From the NCBI GenBank assembly GCA_052387695.1, contig JBQTIX010000041.1:1-64000 (forward strand): 64,000 nucleotides of DNA, given 5' to 3'. The position numbers were made by a program, and so were the translations under genes. Numbering within the stretch: position 1 is the first letter of the stretch; the number at the start of each line of letters is the position of its first letter. This DNA comes from Panacagrimonas sp052387695. Its GTDB lineage: Bacteria; Pseudomonadota; Gammaproteobacteria; Nevskiales; Nevskiaceae. The notes under the pieces were generated by a model, which saw only the letters and a list, made by a program, of their open reading frames with translations, was not told the DNA's origin and ran no database searches. This document shows, piece by piece, positions 51,326 through 60,424 of this stretch.

Positions 51326-52714
51326 TCACGCCAGCCGGTTGAGTCCGTTGTGCGCCGCCACCCGATAGGCCTCCGCCATCGTCGGATAATTGAACGTGGT
51401 GTTGATGAAATAGCGCAGATCGTTGATCGCCGCGTCTGCCATCACGGTCTGTCCAATGTGCACGATCTCGGAGGCGCGGTCGCCAAAGCAGTGCACGCCC
51501 AGCACCTGCAAGCTCTCGGCGTGGAACAGCAGCTTGAGCATGCCGGTGGTTTCGCCGGTCATCTGCGCGCGTGCCAGGCTCTTGAACGCCGCGTGTCCCA
51601 CCTCGTAGGGCACGCGCTCATCGGTCAGTTCGCGCTCGGTTTTTCCGACCGAGGAGATTTCCGGAATGGTGTAAATGCCACTGGGGATCATGTGCTGCGA
51701 CTGCGGCTGCGCGCTCGGGTCCAGCAGGTGCTGTACGGCGAAGCGACCCTGCACGTAGGCCGCGCTCGCCAGCGCCGGCGGGCCGATGATGTCGCCGACG
51801 GCGTAGATGTGCGGCAGCGACGTGCGGTATCGATCGTCAACCTTGACCTGCCCGCGCGAGTTGAGCGCGATTCCAAGCGTCTCCAGGCCCATGCCCTCGG
51901 AATTACCGGTACGTCCATTGGCCCACAGCAGCACGTCGGACTTGATCTTGCGGCCGCTCTTGAGATGCAGCACCACGTCGCGCTCGCGCGGTTCGACCTT
52001 TTCGTAACTTTCCTGATGCCGGATCAGGCAACCCTGTTCGCGCAGGTGATAGGACAGGGCCTCGGCAATCTCGTCGTCGAGGAAGGACAGCAGGCGGTCC
52101 TGGGTGTTGACCAGGGTGACCTTGGCGCCGAGGTTGACGAAGATCGAGGCGTACTCGCAGCCGATGACGCCCGCCCCGAAGATGGTGATCGCGAAGGGGT
52201 GATGCGGATAGCGCAGGATGCTATCGCTGTCCTTCACCCGTGGATGCGAGAAATCCAGGTCCGGCGGGTGATACGGACGCGAGCCGGCGGCGACGATGAA
52301 ATGATCCGCCTTCAGGATCTCGGGCGCGCCGGATTGCCCCAGAACCTCCACACGCTTCGCATCGAGAAACCGCGCAGCACCCTCGAACACCGGCACGCGA
52401 TTGCGCTCGTAGTAGCGCCTGCGACTCGCGATCTGCGTCTCCACCACCTTGTCGGCGCTGGACAGAATCTGCGGGTACTGCGGCGGATTGGCGTTGTAGT
52501 AATTGCGCGTCAGCGGGTTGTGGCGCAGGTCGTTGAGCGTCTTCACGGCCTGGCGCAGCGCCTTGCTGGGGATGGTGCCCCAATGAGTGCAGCCGCCGCC
52601 CACCTCGAAGTGACGCTCGACCAGCGCGACCCGGCGATGATTCTTGGCCGCCATCATGGCCGCGCCCTCACCGGCTGGGCCGGACCCGATGACCACGACA
52701 TCGAAGGTGTGCAT
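51326..52714 (-). CDS. sthA: Soluble pyridine nucleotide transhydrogenase
   Basis: This 462-residue flavoprotein transfers hydride between NADPH and NAD. The FAD-binding start FDVVVIGSGPAGEGAAMMAA and the second Rossmann site ITIFGAGVIGCEYASIFVNL are clear. At the place of the redox disulfide of related reductases it reads GGGCTHWGTIPSKALRQAV, with only one Cys, which is diagnostic of SthA. It lies on the same strand as the Fe-S genes around it. Confidence 0.94.
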   Translation of the reverse strand: MHTFDVVVIGSGPAGEGAAMMAAKNHRRVALVERHFEVGGGCTHWGTIPSKALRQAVKTLNDLRHNPLTRNYYNANPPQYPQILSSADKVVETQIASRRRYYERNRVPVFEGAARFLDAKRVEVLGQSGAPEILKADHFIVAAGSRPYHPPDLDFSHPRVKDSDSILRYPHHPFAITIFGAGVIGCEYASIFVNLGAKVTLVNTQDRLLSFLDDEIAEALSYHLREQGCLIRHQESYEKVEPRERDVVLHLKSGRKIKSDVLLWANGRTGNSEGMGLETLGIALNSRGQVKVDDRYRTSLPHIYAVGDIIGPPALASAAYVQGRFAVQHLLDPSAQPQSQHMIPSGIYTIPEISSVGKTERELTDERVPYEVGHAAFKSLARAQMTGETTGMLKLLFHAESLQVLGVHCFGDRASEIVHIGQTVMADAAINDLRYFINTTFNYPTMAEAYRVAAHNGLNRLA

Positions 52715-52734
52715 GATTCAGGGCAAGAGAGCTT

Positions 52735-53892
52735 TCACGCAATTGACGGCCACAGTTCCCGCAATTTTCGCACCTCGTCGATCACGCACCGCGCCGCGGC
52801 ATCGACTTCATCCGCCGTCGTCTCGCGTCCAAAGGAAAAACGCAGCGAAGCGTTGGCCAGCGTGTCATCACGCCCGAGCGCTCGCAACACATAGGAAGAC
52901 TCGGCAGTGGCCGAGGAACAGGCTGCGCCGCTGGACACCGCGAGATCGAACAGCGCGGCGCGCAGCGACTCGCCTTCCACCCCCTCGAAACTGAGATTGA
53001 GAACATGGGGTGCTGCGCATGAGGGATCACCATTCCGGTGCACGCGATCCAGCAACTTCAACCGCTCGCACAGCCGCTCGCGAAGCGCCGCGGTGCGCTC
53101 CGCGAATGTCGCCGGAACGGAGCAGAAAGCGGCCCCCATGCCGACGATCTGATGCGTCGCCAGCGTGCCGGAGCGCATGCCCCACTCGTGCCCGCCGCCG
53201 TGCATCTGCGGCGCCACACGCGCCCGCGGCTTGCGCCGCACGAACAGCGCGCCCACACCCTTCGGCCCGCCGAGCTTGTGCGCCGACAGCGACATCAGAT
53301 CGATCGGCACCGAACGCAGATCGATCGTCAGTTTGCCGGCAGCCTGCGCCGCATCCACGTGCAGCAGAACCCCGCGCTCACGCAGGCGCGTCGCGATGGC
53401 GGGAATATCGGTGACGTTGCCGATCTCGTTGTTCACCCACATCAGCGACACCAGCACCGTGTCCGGCGTCAGCGAGTCGAACACCTGTTGCGGCTGGATC
53501 CGGCCGAGTCGGTCGGGCGTCAGGTAGGTCACGCGCGCGCCCCTCCCCGCTGGACGCGACTCCAGCCAGCGGCAGGTGTCGAGTACGCACTTGTGTTCGA
53601 TACGCGAAGTGACCAGGTGCGTGCGTTCGCGACCGTGAAACTCGACGGCGCCCTTGATGGCGAGGTTGTTGGACTCGGTGGCGCCGCTGGTCCAGATGAT
53701 TTCTTCCGGTTGAGCACCGATCAGACCTGCGACCTGTTCGCGCGCTGTTTCCACCGCGCGCTTGGCCGCGAGCCCCGCAGCATGCGCAGAGGCCGGGTTG
53801 GCGAAGCTGCCGCCCGGTTGCAACCAGGGCTGCATGGCCTCCCAGGCTTCTGCCGCCAGCGGCGTGGATGCGGCGTAATCGAGGTAAATCAT
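52735..53892 (-). CDS. Cysteine desulfurase (IscS/NifS family), copy 1
   Basis: This 385-residue PLP enzyme removes sulfur from cysteine for cluster and thiol synthesis. It starts MIYLDYAASTPLAAEAWEAM. The PLP lysine is in SLSAHKLGGPKGVG, the substrate-site His in TSRIEHKCVL, and the active-site Cys in SSGAACSSATAESSYVL. It lies 5 bp after a second cysteine desulfurase gene and upstream of sthA. Confidence 0.92.
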   Translation of the reverse strand: MIYLDYAASTPLAAEAWEAMQPWLQPGGSFANPASAHAAGLAAKRAVETAREQVAGLIGAQPEEIIWTSGATESNNLAIKGAVEFHGRERTHLVTSRIEHKCVLDTCRWLESRPAGRGARVTYLTPDRLGRIQPQQVFDSLTPDTVLVSLMWVNNEIGNVTDIPAIATRLRERGVLLHVDAAQAAGKLTIDLRSVPIDLMSLSAHKLGGPKGVGALFVRRKPRARVAPQMHGGGHEWGMRSGTLATHQIVGMGAAFCSVPATFAERTAALRERLCERLKLLDRVHRNGDPSCAAPHVLNLSFEGVEGESLRAALFDLAVSSGAACSSATAESSYVLRALGRDDTLANASLRFSFGRETTADEVDAAARCVIDEVRKLRELWPSIA

Positions 53893-53897
53893 CGAAT

Positions 53898-55016
53898 TCA
53901 ACCCGACGCGATGGCGGCCAGCGCGGTGACGAAGCCATCCACGTCGGCCACGGTGTTGTCCTTGCCCAGACTGATCCGCACCGCGCCCTTGGCCGTTACC
54001 CGGTCGTAACCCATGGCCAGCAACACGTGGCTGGGCTCGCCCGAACCCGATGCACAGGCGGACCCCGAAGACACCGCAAAACCCTTCCGATCGAGTGCCA
54101 TCAGCAGCGCCTCACCGTCCCATCCCGCCAGCGCAAACTGCAAGGTGTTGGGGATCCGCGGCGCCGCGCGGCCGAAGAACGTGATGTCTGATCGTGTCGC
54201 CAGCGCCTGTTCGAGACGATCGCGAAGCGGCAGGACATGTGCGCGACGCTCGTCCAGTTCACACCCTGCCAGTTCCGCCGCGGCGCCGAATCCGACGATC
54301 GCTGCCACGTTCTCGGTCCCCCCGCGCAGCCGGCGTTCCTGGGCGCCACCATGCTGGATCGACCGAAGTTCGACGTGGCTGCGCACGACCAGGGCCCCCG
54401 CCCCCTTTGGGCCGTAAATCTTGTGTGCCGAGAGACTCATCAAGTCGCAGTCCAGTTCCTGGATATCGACCGGAATCTTGCCGGCCGCCTGCACCGCATC
54501 GACGTGCATCAAGGCACCGATGGCATGGACCTGTCGGGCGATCCTCGCCACGTCCTGGACCACGCCCGTCTCGTTGTTGGCGCGCATCGCACTGACCAGG
54601 CACACCTCCCCTGCGGCGATCTGCGCATCGAACGCCAGCCGGTCCACAAGCCCATCACAGTCAACCGCAATCGGCTCGACGAGCGACGGCGTCTCACCGC
54701 TCAGCGACTCGGCGGCCTCCATCACCGCAGGATGATCGGTCGCGCCGTAAAGCACGCGGCCATGCCCGTCCCACAGGCCCTTGATTGCGAGATTGTTGGC
54801 CTCGGTTCCGCCGGAGGTCCAGACGATTTCCTTCGCCTCGCAACCCACCCACTGCGCAACCTGGGCGCGTGCACGCTCCACCGCGTCGCGTGCGATGCGT
54901 CCGTAGCGGTGCAGGCTGGAGGCGTTCGCCGCCGGCCCCGACAGGTAGGGCTGCATGGCGTCCAGCACCCTTGGATCGAGATGCGTGGTGGCGTTGTGGT
55001 CGAGGTAGGTGGGCAT
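53898..55016 (-). CDS. Cysteine desulfurase (IscS/NifS family), copy 2
   Basis: This 372-residue PLP enzyme is related to but clearly distinct from its downstream neighbour. It starts MPTYLDHNATTHLDPRVLDA. The PLP lysine is in SLSAHKIYGPKGAGALV, the His in YGATDHPAVMEA, and the Cys in SSGSACASGSGEPSHVL. Two such genes in tandem suggest separate sulfur acceptors or a paralogue with another role. It is downstream of cysE, which supplies the cysteine precursor. Confidence 0.92.
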   Translation of the reverse strand: MPTYLDHNATTHLDPRVLDAMQPYLSGPAANASSLHRYGRIARDAVERARAQVAQWVGCEAKEIVWTSGGTEANNLAIKGLWDGHGRVLYGATDHPAVMEAAESLSGETPSLVEPIAVDCDGLVDRLAFDAQIAAGEVCLVSAMRANNETGVVQDVARIARQVHAIGALMHVDAVQAAGKIPVDIQELDCDLMSLSAHKIYGPKGAGALVVRSHVELRSIQHGGAQERRLRGGTENVAAIVGFGAAAELAGCELDERRAHVLPLRDRLEQALATRSDITFFGRAAPRIPNTLQFALAGWDGEALLMALDRKGFAVSSGSACASGSGEPSHVLLAMGYDRVTAKGAVRISLGKDNTVADVDGFVTALAAIASG

Positions 55017-55071
55017 GGTGTCTTTGCCAGAGGAGGCTGTCTCTTTCGGACCGCCGAACTCCCTTTCCTTG

Positions 55072-55095
55072 CCCTCTCCCCCAAGCAGGAGAGGG
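55072..55095. repeat. Hairpin CCCTCTCC/GGAGAGGG between cysE and desulfurase
   Basis: CCCTCTCC at 55072-55079 and GGAGAGGG at 55088-55095 form a perfect 8-bp stem with an 8-base loop in the 99-bp gap. It has no T-run. It is probably another dispersed repeat or an attenuating hairpin. Confidence 0.6.
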
Positions 55096-55115
55096 GGCGA
55101 GGATCGCAGGGTGCT

Positions 55116-55919
55116 TTATTTCTTGACGACTTCCGGCCGTGTCCCACCCGCCGCCAGCGAATCCACGACCTTCCCCTCGCGACAGAACTCTGGCAACTCG
55201 TACTTGGTAATCTCCATCTCCGGCATCCGCGCGTCCATCTGGTGCAGCGCCCTGCACACCTGTACGAGGCGTTCGTCGAGACGGTCGATGTGCTCGGCCA
55301 GTCCGGCGAAGGCGTTGGCAACCGGGTCGGTGGTGTCGCGGGTCAGCCCGTAGGCGTCGAAGCCCATCTTCTTGGCGGCGGCGGCCAGCGCTGCGGAGGG
55401 CTCTCGCGATTCGGCCACGATGCGCGCCGGAATGCCCACCACGGTCGCACCGGGCGGCACCTCCTTGACCACCACGGAGTTAGACCCGACGCGAGCACCC
55501 TCGCCCACCGTGAACGGTCCGAGCACCTTGGCGCCTGCGCCAACCACCACGTTGTTACCCAGTGTCGGGTGGCGCTTGCCCTTGTTCCAGGACACGCCGC
55601 CCAGCGTCACGCCGTGGTAGAGCGTCACGTCGTCGCCGATCTCCGCGGTCTCCCCAACGACCACCCCCATGCCGTGATCGATGAACAGGCGCCGGCCGAT
55701 CGTGGCACCGGGATGGATCTCGACGCCGGTCAGCCAGCGCGCGAGATGGGAATTGAGTCGCGCCAGCCACTGAAAGCCGCGGACCCAAAGCCAGTGTGAG
55801 ACCCGATGGCCCCATACCGCATGCAGGCCGGGATAGCAGGTGAGGACTTCCAAGGTACTGCGCGCGGCAGGGTCGCGCGCGAACACGCTGCGGATGTCTT
55901 CACGGATGCGATCCAGCAT
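55116..55919 (-). CDS. cysE: Serine O-acetyltransferase
   Basis: This 267-residue enzyme makes O-acetylserine, the precursor of cysteine. The left-handed beta-helix hexapeptide region is visible: GVEIHPGATIGRRLFIDHGM, VVGETAEIGDDVTLYHGVTL, and HPTLGNNVVVGAGAKVLGPF. It has the catalytic His and Asp in FIDHGMG. The C-terminal 80 residues are longer than in the short SAT group and mostly helical. It leads a cysteine and Fe-S gene cluster on the minus strand. Confidence 0.94.
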   Translation of the reverse strand: MLDRIREDIRSVFARDPAARSTLEVLTCYPGLHAVWGHRVSHWLWVRGFQWLARLNSHLARWLTGVEIHPGATIGRRLFIDHGMGVVVGETAEIGDDVTLYHGVTLGGVSWNKGKRHPTLGNNVVVGAGAKVLGPFTVGEGARVGSNSVVVKEVPPGATVVGIPARIVAESREPSAALAAAAKKMGFDAYGLTRDTTDPVANAFAGLAEHIDRLDERLVQVCRALHQMDARMPEMEITKYELPEFCREGKVVDSLAAGGTRPEVVKK

Positions 55920-55994
55920 GGCGGTAGATTGTTTGAAAAGACGGGCGATTTTAGCGCTTACGGCGCCCGCGGCAGGGCTTCGCCGACCACAGCG

Positions 55995-57029
55995 TCACGG
56001 ATCGCGTGCGGTATCGGACTTTTCCGTCGCGACCGGTGCGGGGGCCACGGGTGTAAACACGCTCAGATCGGAAGGCAGCTCGTATTGCGGGTACTTCTCG
56101 CGGAAACGCGTTATCTCCCGCCTCACGGCATCGGCCGCGCCGCGCCGATTCAACTCGCGGATCCGCTCGATCCAGGCATCCGGATTGGACAGGGCTTCCA
56201 CCGGCATCGCGGCATCGGTGGAACCCGGCGCGAACTCCGGGGCCCCCGCTTCCGCAGACCGTTTCGAACTCAAGGCTTCGCCTGACAGAAATCGGAGTGC
56301 ATCAGGTGCCTGGGCAGGCTCCCGGTGTGGCAAAGCGTCCTTTGCCGCCTCGCTGTCGCGGTGCAATCCGGCGGTCGGTTCGGCCGGCGCCGCGGCCTCC
56401 GCATCAGTCTGGGGTGCCGGAGCGATCAGCGGAATCAGCGGCGCCGATTGTGAACGCAACTGCCGCGTGAATTCCAAGCCCGACTCGGGCTTCTCTGGCG
56501 GCGGCGACAAGACCCTTCCTTCCGCTTCGGCCCGACGCTTCTTCTGGTCCGCAATACTCTTGGCCGATGAATCAGCCTGGTCGTTCGATCGGTGCGCCTG
56601 GCGCGCGTCGGGGGCAGGTCTGACCAGCTGGGGCTCCGGCGCCGCCGCTGCTTCGTGTGCAGCGCCGACAGGGAAGGAGTTCATTACCGAAAATTCCGCC
56701 TCACTCACCGGCATCGACATGCTCGCTTCAGACATCCTCGTCTCGGGCTGGCGCCAGAGATCGATCAACAGCGAAACCGAAAGAACGAAGCTCGCGGCCG
56801 TGGCTGCAATCGGCAGCCAGCGCGGCCGATGCCGCAGGCGCGGCGTCGCTTGTGCGGCGTCGGCCACCGCCACGGCGAGTATCGACCCATCGAGCGAAGG
56901 CGGCGCCCGCTCGCCGCGCGAGGCCTCGCGATAAGCCGCACCGATCGCACTTCGTCCGGCCAGAAAATCGTCCAGTTCGGAGTCGTCAGGGAGTTGACGC
57001 GGTGGTGGGTCGATTGGATCAGAGGACAT
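55995..57029 (-). CDS. Membrane-anchored putative anti-sigma factor
   Basis: This 344-residue protein has a cytoplasmic start of about 70 residues, one membrane helix (LPIAATAASFVLSVSLLI, about 72-89) and a long low-complexity Ala/Pro-rich periplasmic part with a structured end (WIERIRELNRRGAADAVRRE). There is no HxxxCxxC zinc motif. Its start overlaps the ECF sigma gene by 11 bp, the usual arrangement of an anti-sigma factor. The role is inferred from position and topology. Confidence 0.68.
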   Translation of the reverse strand: MSSDPIDPPPRQLPDDSELDDFLAGRSAIGAAYREASRGERAPPSLDGSILAVAVADAAQATPRLRHRPRWLPIAATAASFVLSVSLLIDLWRQPETRMSEASMSMPVSEAEFSVMNSFPVGAAHEAAAAPEPQLVRPAPDARQAHRSNDQADSSAKSIADQKKRRAEAEGRVLSPPPEKPESGLEFTRQLRSQSAPLIPLIAPAPQTDAEAAAPAEPTAGLHRDSEAAKDALPHREPAQAPDALRFLSGEALSSKRSAEAGAPEFAPGSTDAAMPVEALSNPDAWIERIRELNRRGAADAVRREITRFREKYPQYELPSDLSVFTPVAPAPVATEKSDTARDP

Positions 57030-57537
57030 CGCTCAGTTCCTCCCGGAGTTTGACCAGTGCGTAACGCAGCCGGCTCTTGACCGTCTCGCGGCCGACGCCG
57101 GTCGCCTCGGCGATCTCGTCGAGACTCAAGCCGCCTTCCTCCTTGAGCAGAAAGGCCTCGCGCTGCTCGAACGGCAGCCGTGCGACCGCCTCCAGCACAC
57201 GACCGAGCCGCTCGCGACCCGCGGTCGCCGCCTCGGGTTGCTCATGCTCCGGCGCAGCGACGGCAAGCTCCGCATCCAGCGGCTCGGTTGGCAGACGCGC
57301 AAGGCGGTAGTCGTCGACAAGCCGGTTGTGCGCAAGTCGATACAGCCAGGTCGTGAACTTGGCGCGCGGCACCCAGCTCGCACGCACGCGGACCACCGAG
57401 GCCCAGACGTCCTGGAACAGCTCGGCGGCGCGCTCGCGGTCCGAACAGCCACGCAGGAGATAGCGATAAACGGGATCGCGGTGCCGTCGAAACAATTGCT
57501 CGAAGGCGGCCATGTCCCCGCGCTGGTAGCGCGCCAT
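57019..57537 (-). CDS. RNA polymerase ECF-type sigma factor
   Basis: This protein of about 172 residues has sigma region 2 (AAFEQLFRRHRDPVYRYLLR and FQDVWASVVRVRASW, then AKFTTWLYRLAHNRLVDDYR) and region 4 (LPFEQREAFLLKEEGGLSLD and GVGRETVKSRLRYALVKLRE). The ATG at 57537 is the only standard start codon in the open frame after the upstream gene. The 26 residues before it (ending ...TADEQL) also look like a normal ECF N-terminus, so a rare start such as CTG is possible. It is followed by its putative anti-sigma gene. Confidence 0.87.
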   Translation of the reverse strand: MARYQRGDMAAFEQLFRRHRDPVYRYLLRGCSDRERAAELFQDVWASVVRVRASWVPRAKFTTWLYRLAHNRLVDDYRLARLPTEPLDAELAVAAPEHEQPEAATAGRERLGRVLEAVARLPFEQREAFLLKEEGGLSLDEIAEATGVGRETVKSRLRYALVKLREELSDVL

Positions 57538-57616
57538 GAGCTGCTCGTCGGCAGTGACGCCGGCGTCGAGCAGATCCGCGGCTTCAAGGCTGGCCTCCAG
57601 TCGCCTTCCCCCCTTG

Positions 57617-59419
57617 TTATCGATGCATCTCGTCGAGCTTCCCGATTTCGCCGCGCGCGCCCAGCGAGTAGCTGCCCGCGAGCTGCACCAGCTTGCGGAA
57701 TTCGCCGCGATCGCCGTGACGATCCTCACCCGCGCCCTGTGCAAGACGCTCGACCGCAGTGTAGTCGAAGCTCTGGCCATAAACGCCGCCCGCCAGCAAC
57801 TGGCCGAAGCCCGCGACCGCCGCCGCGAAGCGGAAGGCCGGCGTGGTCCCTGCAAGCTCCGCGCGGATGTCGCCCACCGGCAGCGGACGCTCGATCAGAT
57901 GGCTGGCGGCGGACGTCCCATCCTCCGGCCGCTTGTAGCGCAGACGCAGATGGGCCAGCTCCGTGGCCTTCGTGGTTGCAGACCCGGCCTTGTCGCCGTA
58001 GCGCAGCGGTTCGATGCGCTCGCCACCGCTGCCGACCAGGGCGACTTCGTACAACGCAGTCACCGCGTGGCCGGCACCGATGTCGCCGGCATCGACCGCG
58101 TCGTTGCTGAAGTCCTCGCGCTTCAGCATGCGATTTTCATAACCGATCAGCCGGTACTCGGCCACCGCCGCGGGGTTGAATTCGACCTGGATCTTCACGT
58201 CGCGCGCGATCGTGGTGAGCGTTCCCTCGCGCTGCCGCACCAGCACCTTGTGCGCTTCCTGAGCGGAGTCGATGTAAGCGTGGTTGCCGTCGCCCGTATC
58301 GGCGAGCTGCTCCATCAGATGATCGTTGTAATTACCTTCGCCGAAGCCCAGCGTGGTCAGTGCGATGCCGGTCTTACGCTTCTCCTTGACCAGGTCCAGC
58401 AAGGATTCAAAGCGCGTCACGCCGACGTTGAAATCGCCATCGGTTGCGAGCAGCACGCGATTGACGCCGTTCTCGATCCAGCCCTGCTTCGCCATGGCGT
58501 ACGCCAGCTCGATTCCGGCCGCGCCGTTGGTCGAGCCGCCCGCCTCTAACCGATCCAGCGCCGTGAGAATCGTCGCCTTGTCCGAGCCCCGCGTCGGCTC
58601 CAGCACCACGCCCGAAGCGCCGGCATAAACCACCAGGCTGATGCGATCCTTCGGTCCCAGTTCATTGACCAGCAACTTCAGCGCGGTCTTGACCAGCGGC
58701 AGCTTGTCCGGGTCCTGCATCGAGCCCGACACGTCAACCAGGAACACCAGATTGCTGCCGACCGGTTTCGCTTCCGGTACCCAGCCCTGGATGCCGACGT
58801 GCAGCAGGTGGGTCTTAGTGTTCCAGGGCGTCGGCGCAATCTCGGTCACCATCGAGAACGGCACGCTGCGATCGCGTGGCGGCGTATAGCCGTAGTCGAA
58901 ATAATTGATCAGCTCCTCCACGCGCACCGCATCGCTGGGCGGAAGCCGGCCGTTCATGAGGTACCGCCGCACGTTGGCGTAAGACGCGGTATCGACATCG
59001 ACGCTGAACGTGGACACCGGCTGCTCGGCCGCCCGCTGCACCGGGTTCGTATCGAGGCTGGTGTAGTTTTCGCGGTCCGGTTGCGGCGCGACGAACGGGG
59101 GCGGCAGGGGCGCGAAGCTCGGCATGCCGAGCGACTCCATCCTCGTCATTCTCTGCTCCAACTCCGCACCCCGGTGCTCCCACAAGGCGTCGGCGATCGT
59201 CCGCGCGGGCGACGGGGCGGTGGCCGGCGCAGCAGCTTGTTCGGCCGGCTGAACCTCCTCGCGCTGGCGAGGCTTGTCTGCCGGTACCTCCGCCTTGTTC
59301 TCAGGCTGCGGACGCACATCGGTCTGCGTACAGGCGCTGAGCGAAATCGCCAGCGCCGTCGCGGCGGACGCGAACAGATTCAGGGCAAATTGGCGGGGGA
59401 CGGCTGCGGGCTTGGACAT
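57617..59419 (-). CDS. VWA-domain lipoprotein (YfbK-like)
   Basis: This 600-residue protein has a lipobox at ALAISLSAC (Cys near 30), a Pro/Ala-rich linker, the YfbK-type N-terminal domain (FSVDVDTASYANVRRYLMNG, VRVEELINYFDYGY), a von Willebrand A domain with the MIDAS motif LVFLVDVSGSM, and a DUF3520-like C-terminal part (FRFAAAVAGFGQLLAGG). GGAG lies seven bases before the ATG at 59419. It is upstream of the ECF sigma and anti-sigma genes, and together they probably form an envelope-sensing unit. Confidence 0.85.
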   Translation of the reverse strand: MSKPAAVPRQFALNLFASAATALAISLSACTQTDVRPQPENKAEVPADKPRQREEVQPAEQAAAPATAPSPARTIADALWEHRGAELEQRMTRMESLGMPSFAPLPPPFVAPQPDRENYTSLDTNPVQRAAEQPVSTFSVDVDTASYANVRRYLMNGRLPPSDAVRVEELINYFDYGYTPPRDRSVPFSMVTEIAPTPWNTKTHLLHVGIQGWVPEAKPVGSNLVFLVDVSGSMQDPDKLPLVKTALKLLVNELGPKDRISLVVYAGASGVVLEPTRGSDKATILTALDRLEAGGSTNGAAGIELAYAMAKQGWIENGVNRVLLATDGDFNVGVTRFESLLDLVKEKRKTGIALTTLGFGEGNYNDHLMEQLADTGDGNHAYIDSAQEAHKVLVRQREGTLTTIARDVKIQVEFNPAAVAEYRLIGYENRMLKREDFSNDAVDAGDIGAGHAVTALYEVALVGSGGERIEPLRYGDKAGSATTKATELAHLRLRYKRPEDGTSAASHLIERPLPVGDIRAELAGTTPAFRFAAAVAGFGQLLAGGVYGQSFDYTAVERLAQGAGEDRHGDRGEFRKLVQLAGSYSLGARGEIGKLDEMHR

Positions 59420-59535
59420 CGTTGACTCCGGCGTGGGGAAGGTCCCGGTATCAACGGGCCACGCCATTGAATGGGGTTAAGCCGAGCGCCGAACCGCCAC
59501 CCGAACTTCCCTGCCAGTTCGGGTAGTTTGGGTAG

Positions 59536-59560
59536 GGTGGATAAGCGAAGCGCATCCACC
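59536..59560. repeat. Dispersed repeat GGTGGATAAGCGAAGCGC
   Basis: The 18-mer GGTGGATAAGCGAAGCGC, identical to the right arm of the inverted repeat at 16229-16246, occurs at 59536-59553 followed by ATCCACC. That makes a 7-bp hairpin GGTGGAT/ATCCACC. It lies in the gap between the sirtuin and VWA genes. Confidence 0.8.
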
Positions 59561-59647
59561 GCCTGGTCCGGCGCGAGCCTCGGACCATCCCGTTCGCGCA
59601 CCTGCTTCTCGTACTCGTCGGAGCGCTTGGGACAGGCCCGTCACGCT

Positions 59648-60424
59648 TCAGCTTTCGAGTGCACGCATCAGCCTGGGCAGCACCACCGCCGCGCGTTCGC
59701 GGATGCGCAGCCGCACGACCGAGGACACTTCGGACTCACCGGGGTTGATCTCGATGGTCGGCACGCCGATGCGCACCGCCTGCCGAACCGGCCCGGCGAT
59801 GTACGGAAACACGCTGGTGGTGCCGATGCTCAGCACCGCGTCGATCCCTTCGCCGATCACCCCCTGAAGCGCCAGTAACGCGGCCTTCGGCAGCATCTCG
59901 CCGAACAACACCACACGCGGCCGCACGGCGCCGCGGCAATCCTCGCAGCGCGGTCGAATCCCGAGCTCAGCGTAATCCTTCACCCGCCACTGACGCGCAC
60001 ACTCGGTGCAGTACAACTCATGCACGTTGCCATGCATCTCGATCAGGTGAGTGGTGCCGGCGTCGCGGTGAAAGCCGTCGATGTTCTGGGTCAACACGGT
60101 GAGGCGCCGGAAGTGGCGTTCCATCCGCACAATTGCCGCGTGGCCCTCGTTATACCGGGCATGGCGACAGGCCGATTCGACCTGGCTCAGGTACTTCCAG
60201 GTGAGCTGCGGACGCAGAGCCAGCATGGCGCCGGACAGCGCGACCTCGATCGGCACCCCGTCCTCGGTCGCATCCGACTCATACAATCCGCCGATGCCGC
60301 GATAGGTCGGCAGGCCGGAATCCGCCGAGAGGCCGGCGCCGGTGATCACCAGCAGACGGCGCGCGCCCTTGAGCAATCCCGCCGCTTCGACGATGGCCGA
60401 CCCCAGGGACTGCTCCGCATCCAC
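59648..60424 (-). CDS. Sir2 family NAD-dependent protein deacylase
   Basis: This 258-residue sirtuin has the NAD-binding start LLVITGAGLSADSGLPTYRG, LTVLTQNIDGFHRDAG, the catalytic His in LIEMHGNVHELYC and a zinc site of two CxxC pairs (YCTEC and RCEDC). RPRVVLFGEMLP and SIGTTSVFPYIAG follow. It would remove acyl groups from lysine using NAD. A GTG at 60424, with AGGAG six bases upstream, is the best start; further in-frame sequence lacks family similarity. Confidence 0.9.
   Translation of the reverse strand: MDAEQSLGSAIVEAAGLLKGARRLLVITGAGLSADSGLPTYRGIGGLYESDATEDGVPIEVALSGAMLALRPQLTWKYLSQVESACRHARYNEGHAAIVRMERHFRRLTVLTQNIDGFHRDAGTTHLIEMHGNVHELYCTECARQWRVKDYAELGIRPRCEDCRGAVRPRVVLFGEMLPKAALLALQGVIGEGIDAVLSIGTTSVFPYIAGPVRQAVRIGVPTIEINPGESEVSSVVRLRIRERAAVVLPRLMRALES

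Noticed and set aside
54237..55799. 520-codon plus-strand frame opposite the desulfurase and cysE genes
   Set aside because: It is a shadow of three recognised minus-strand genes and has no domain pattern of its own.
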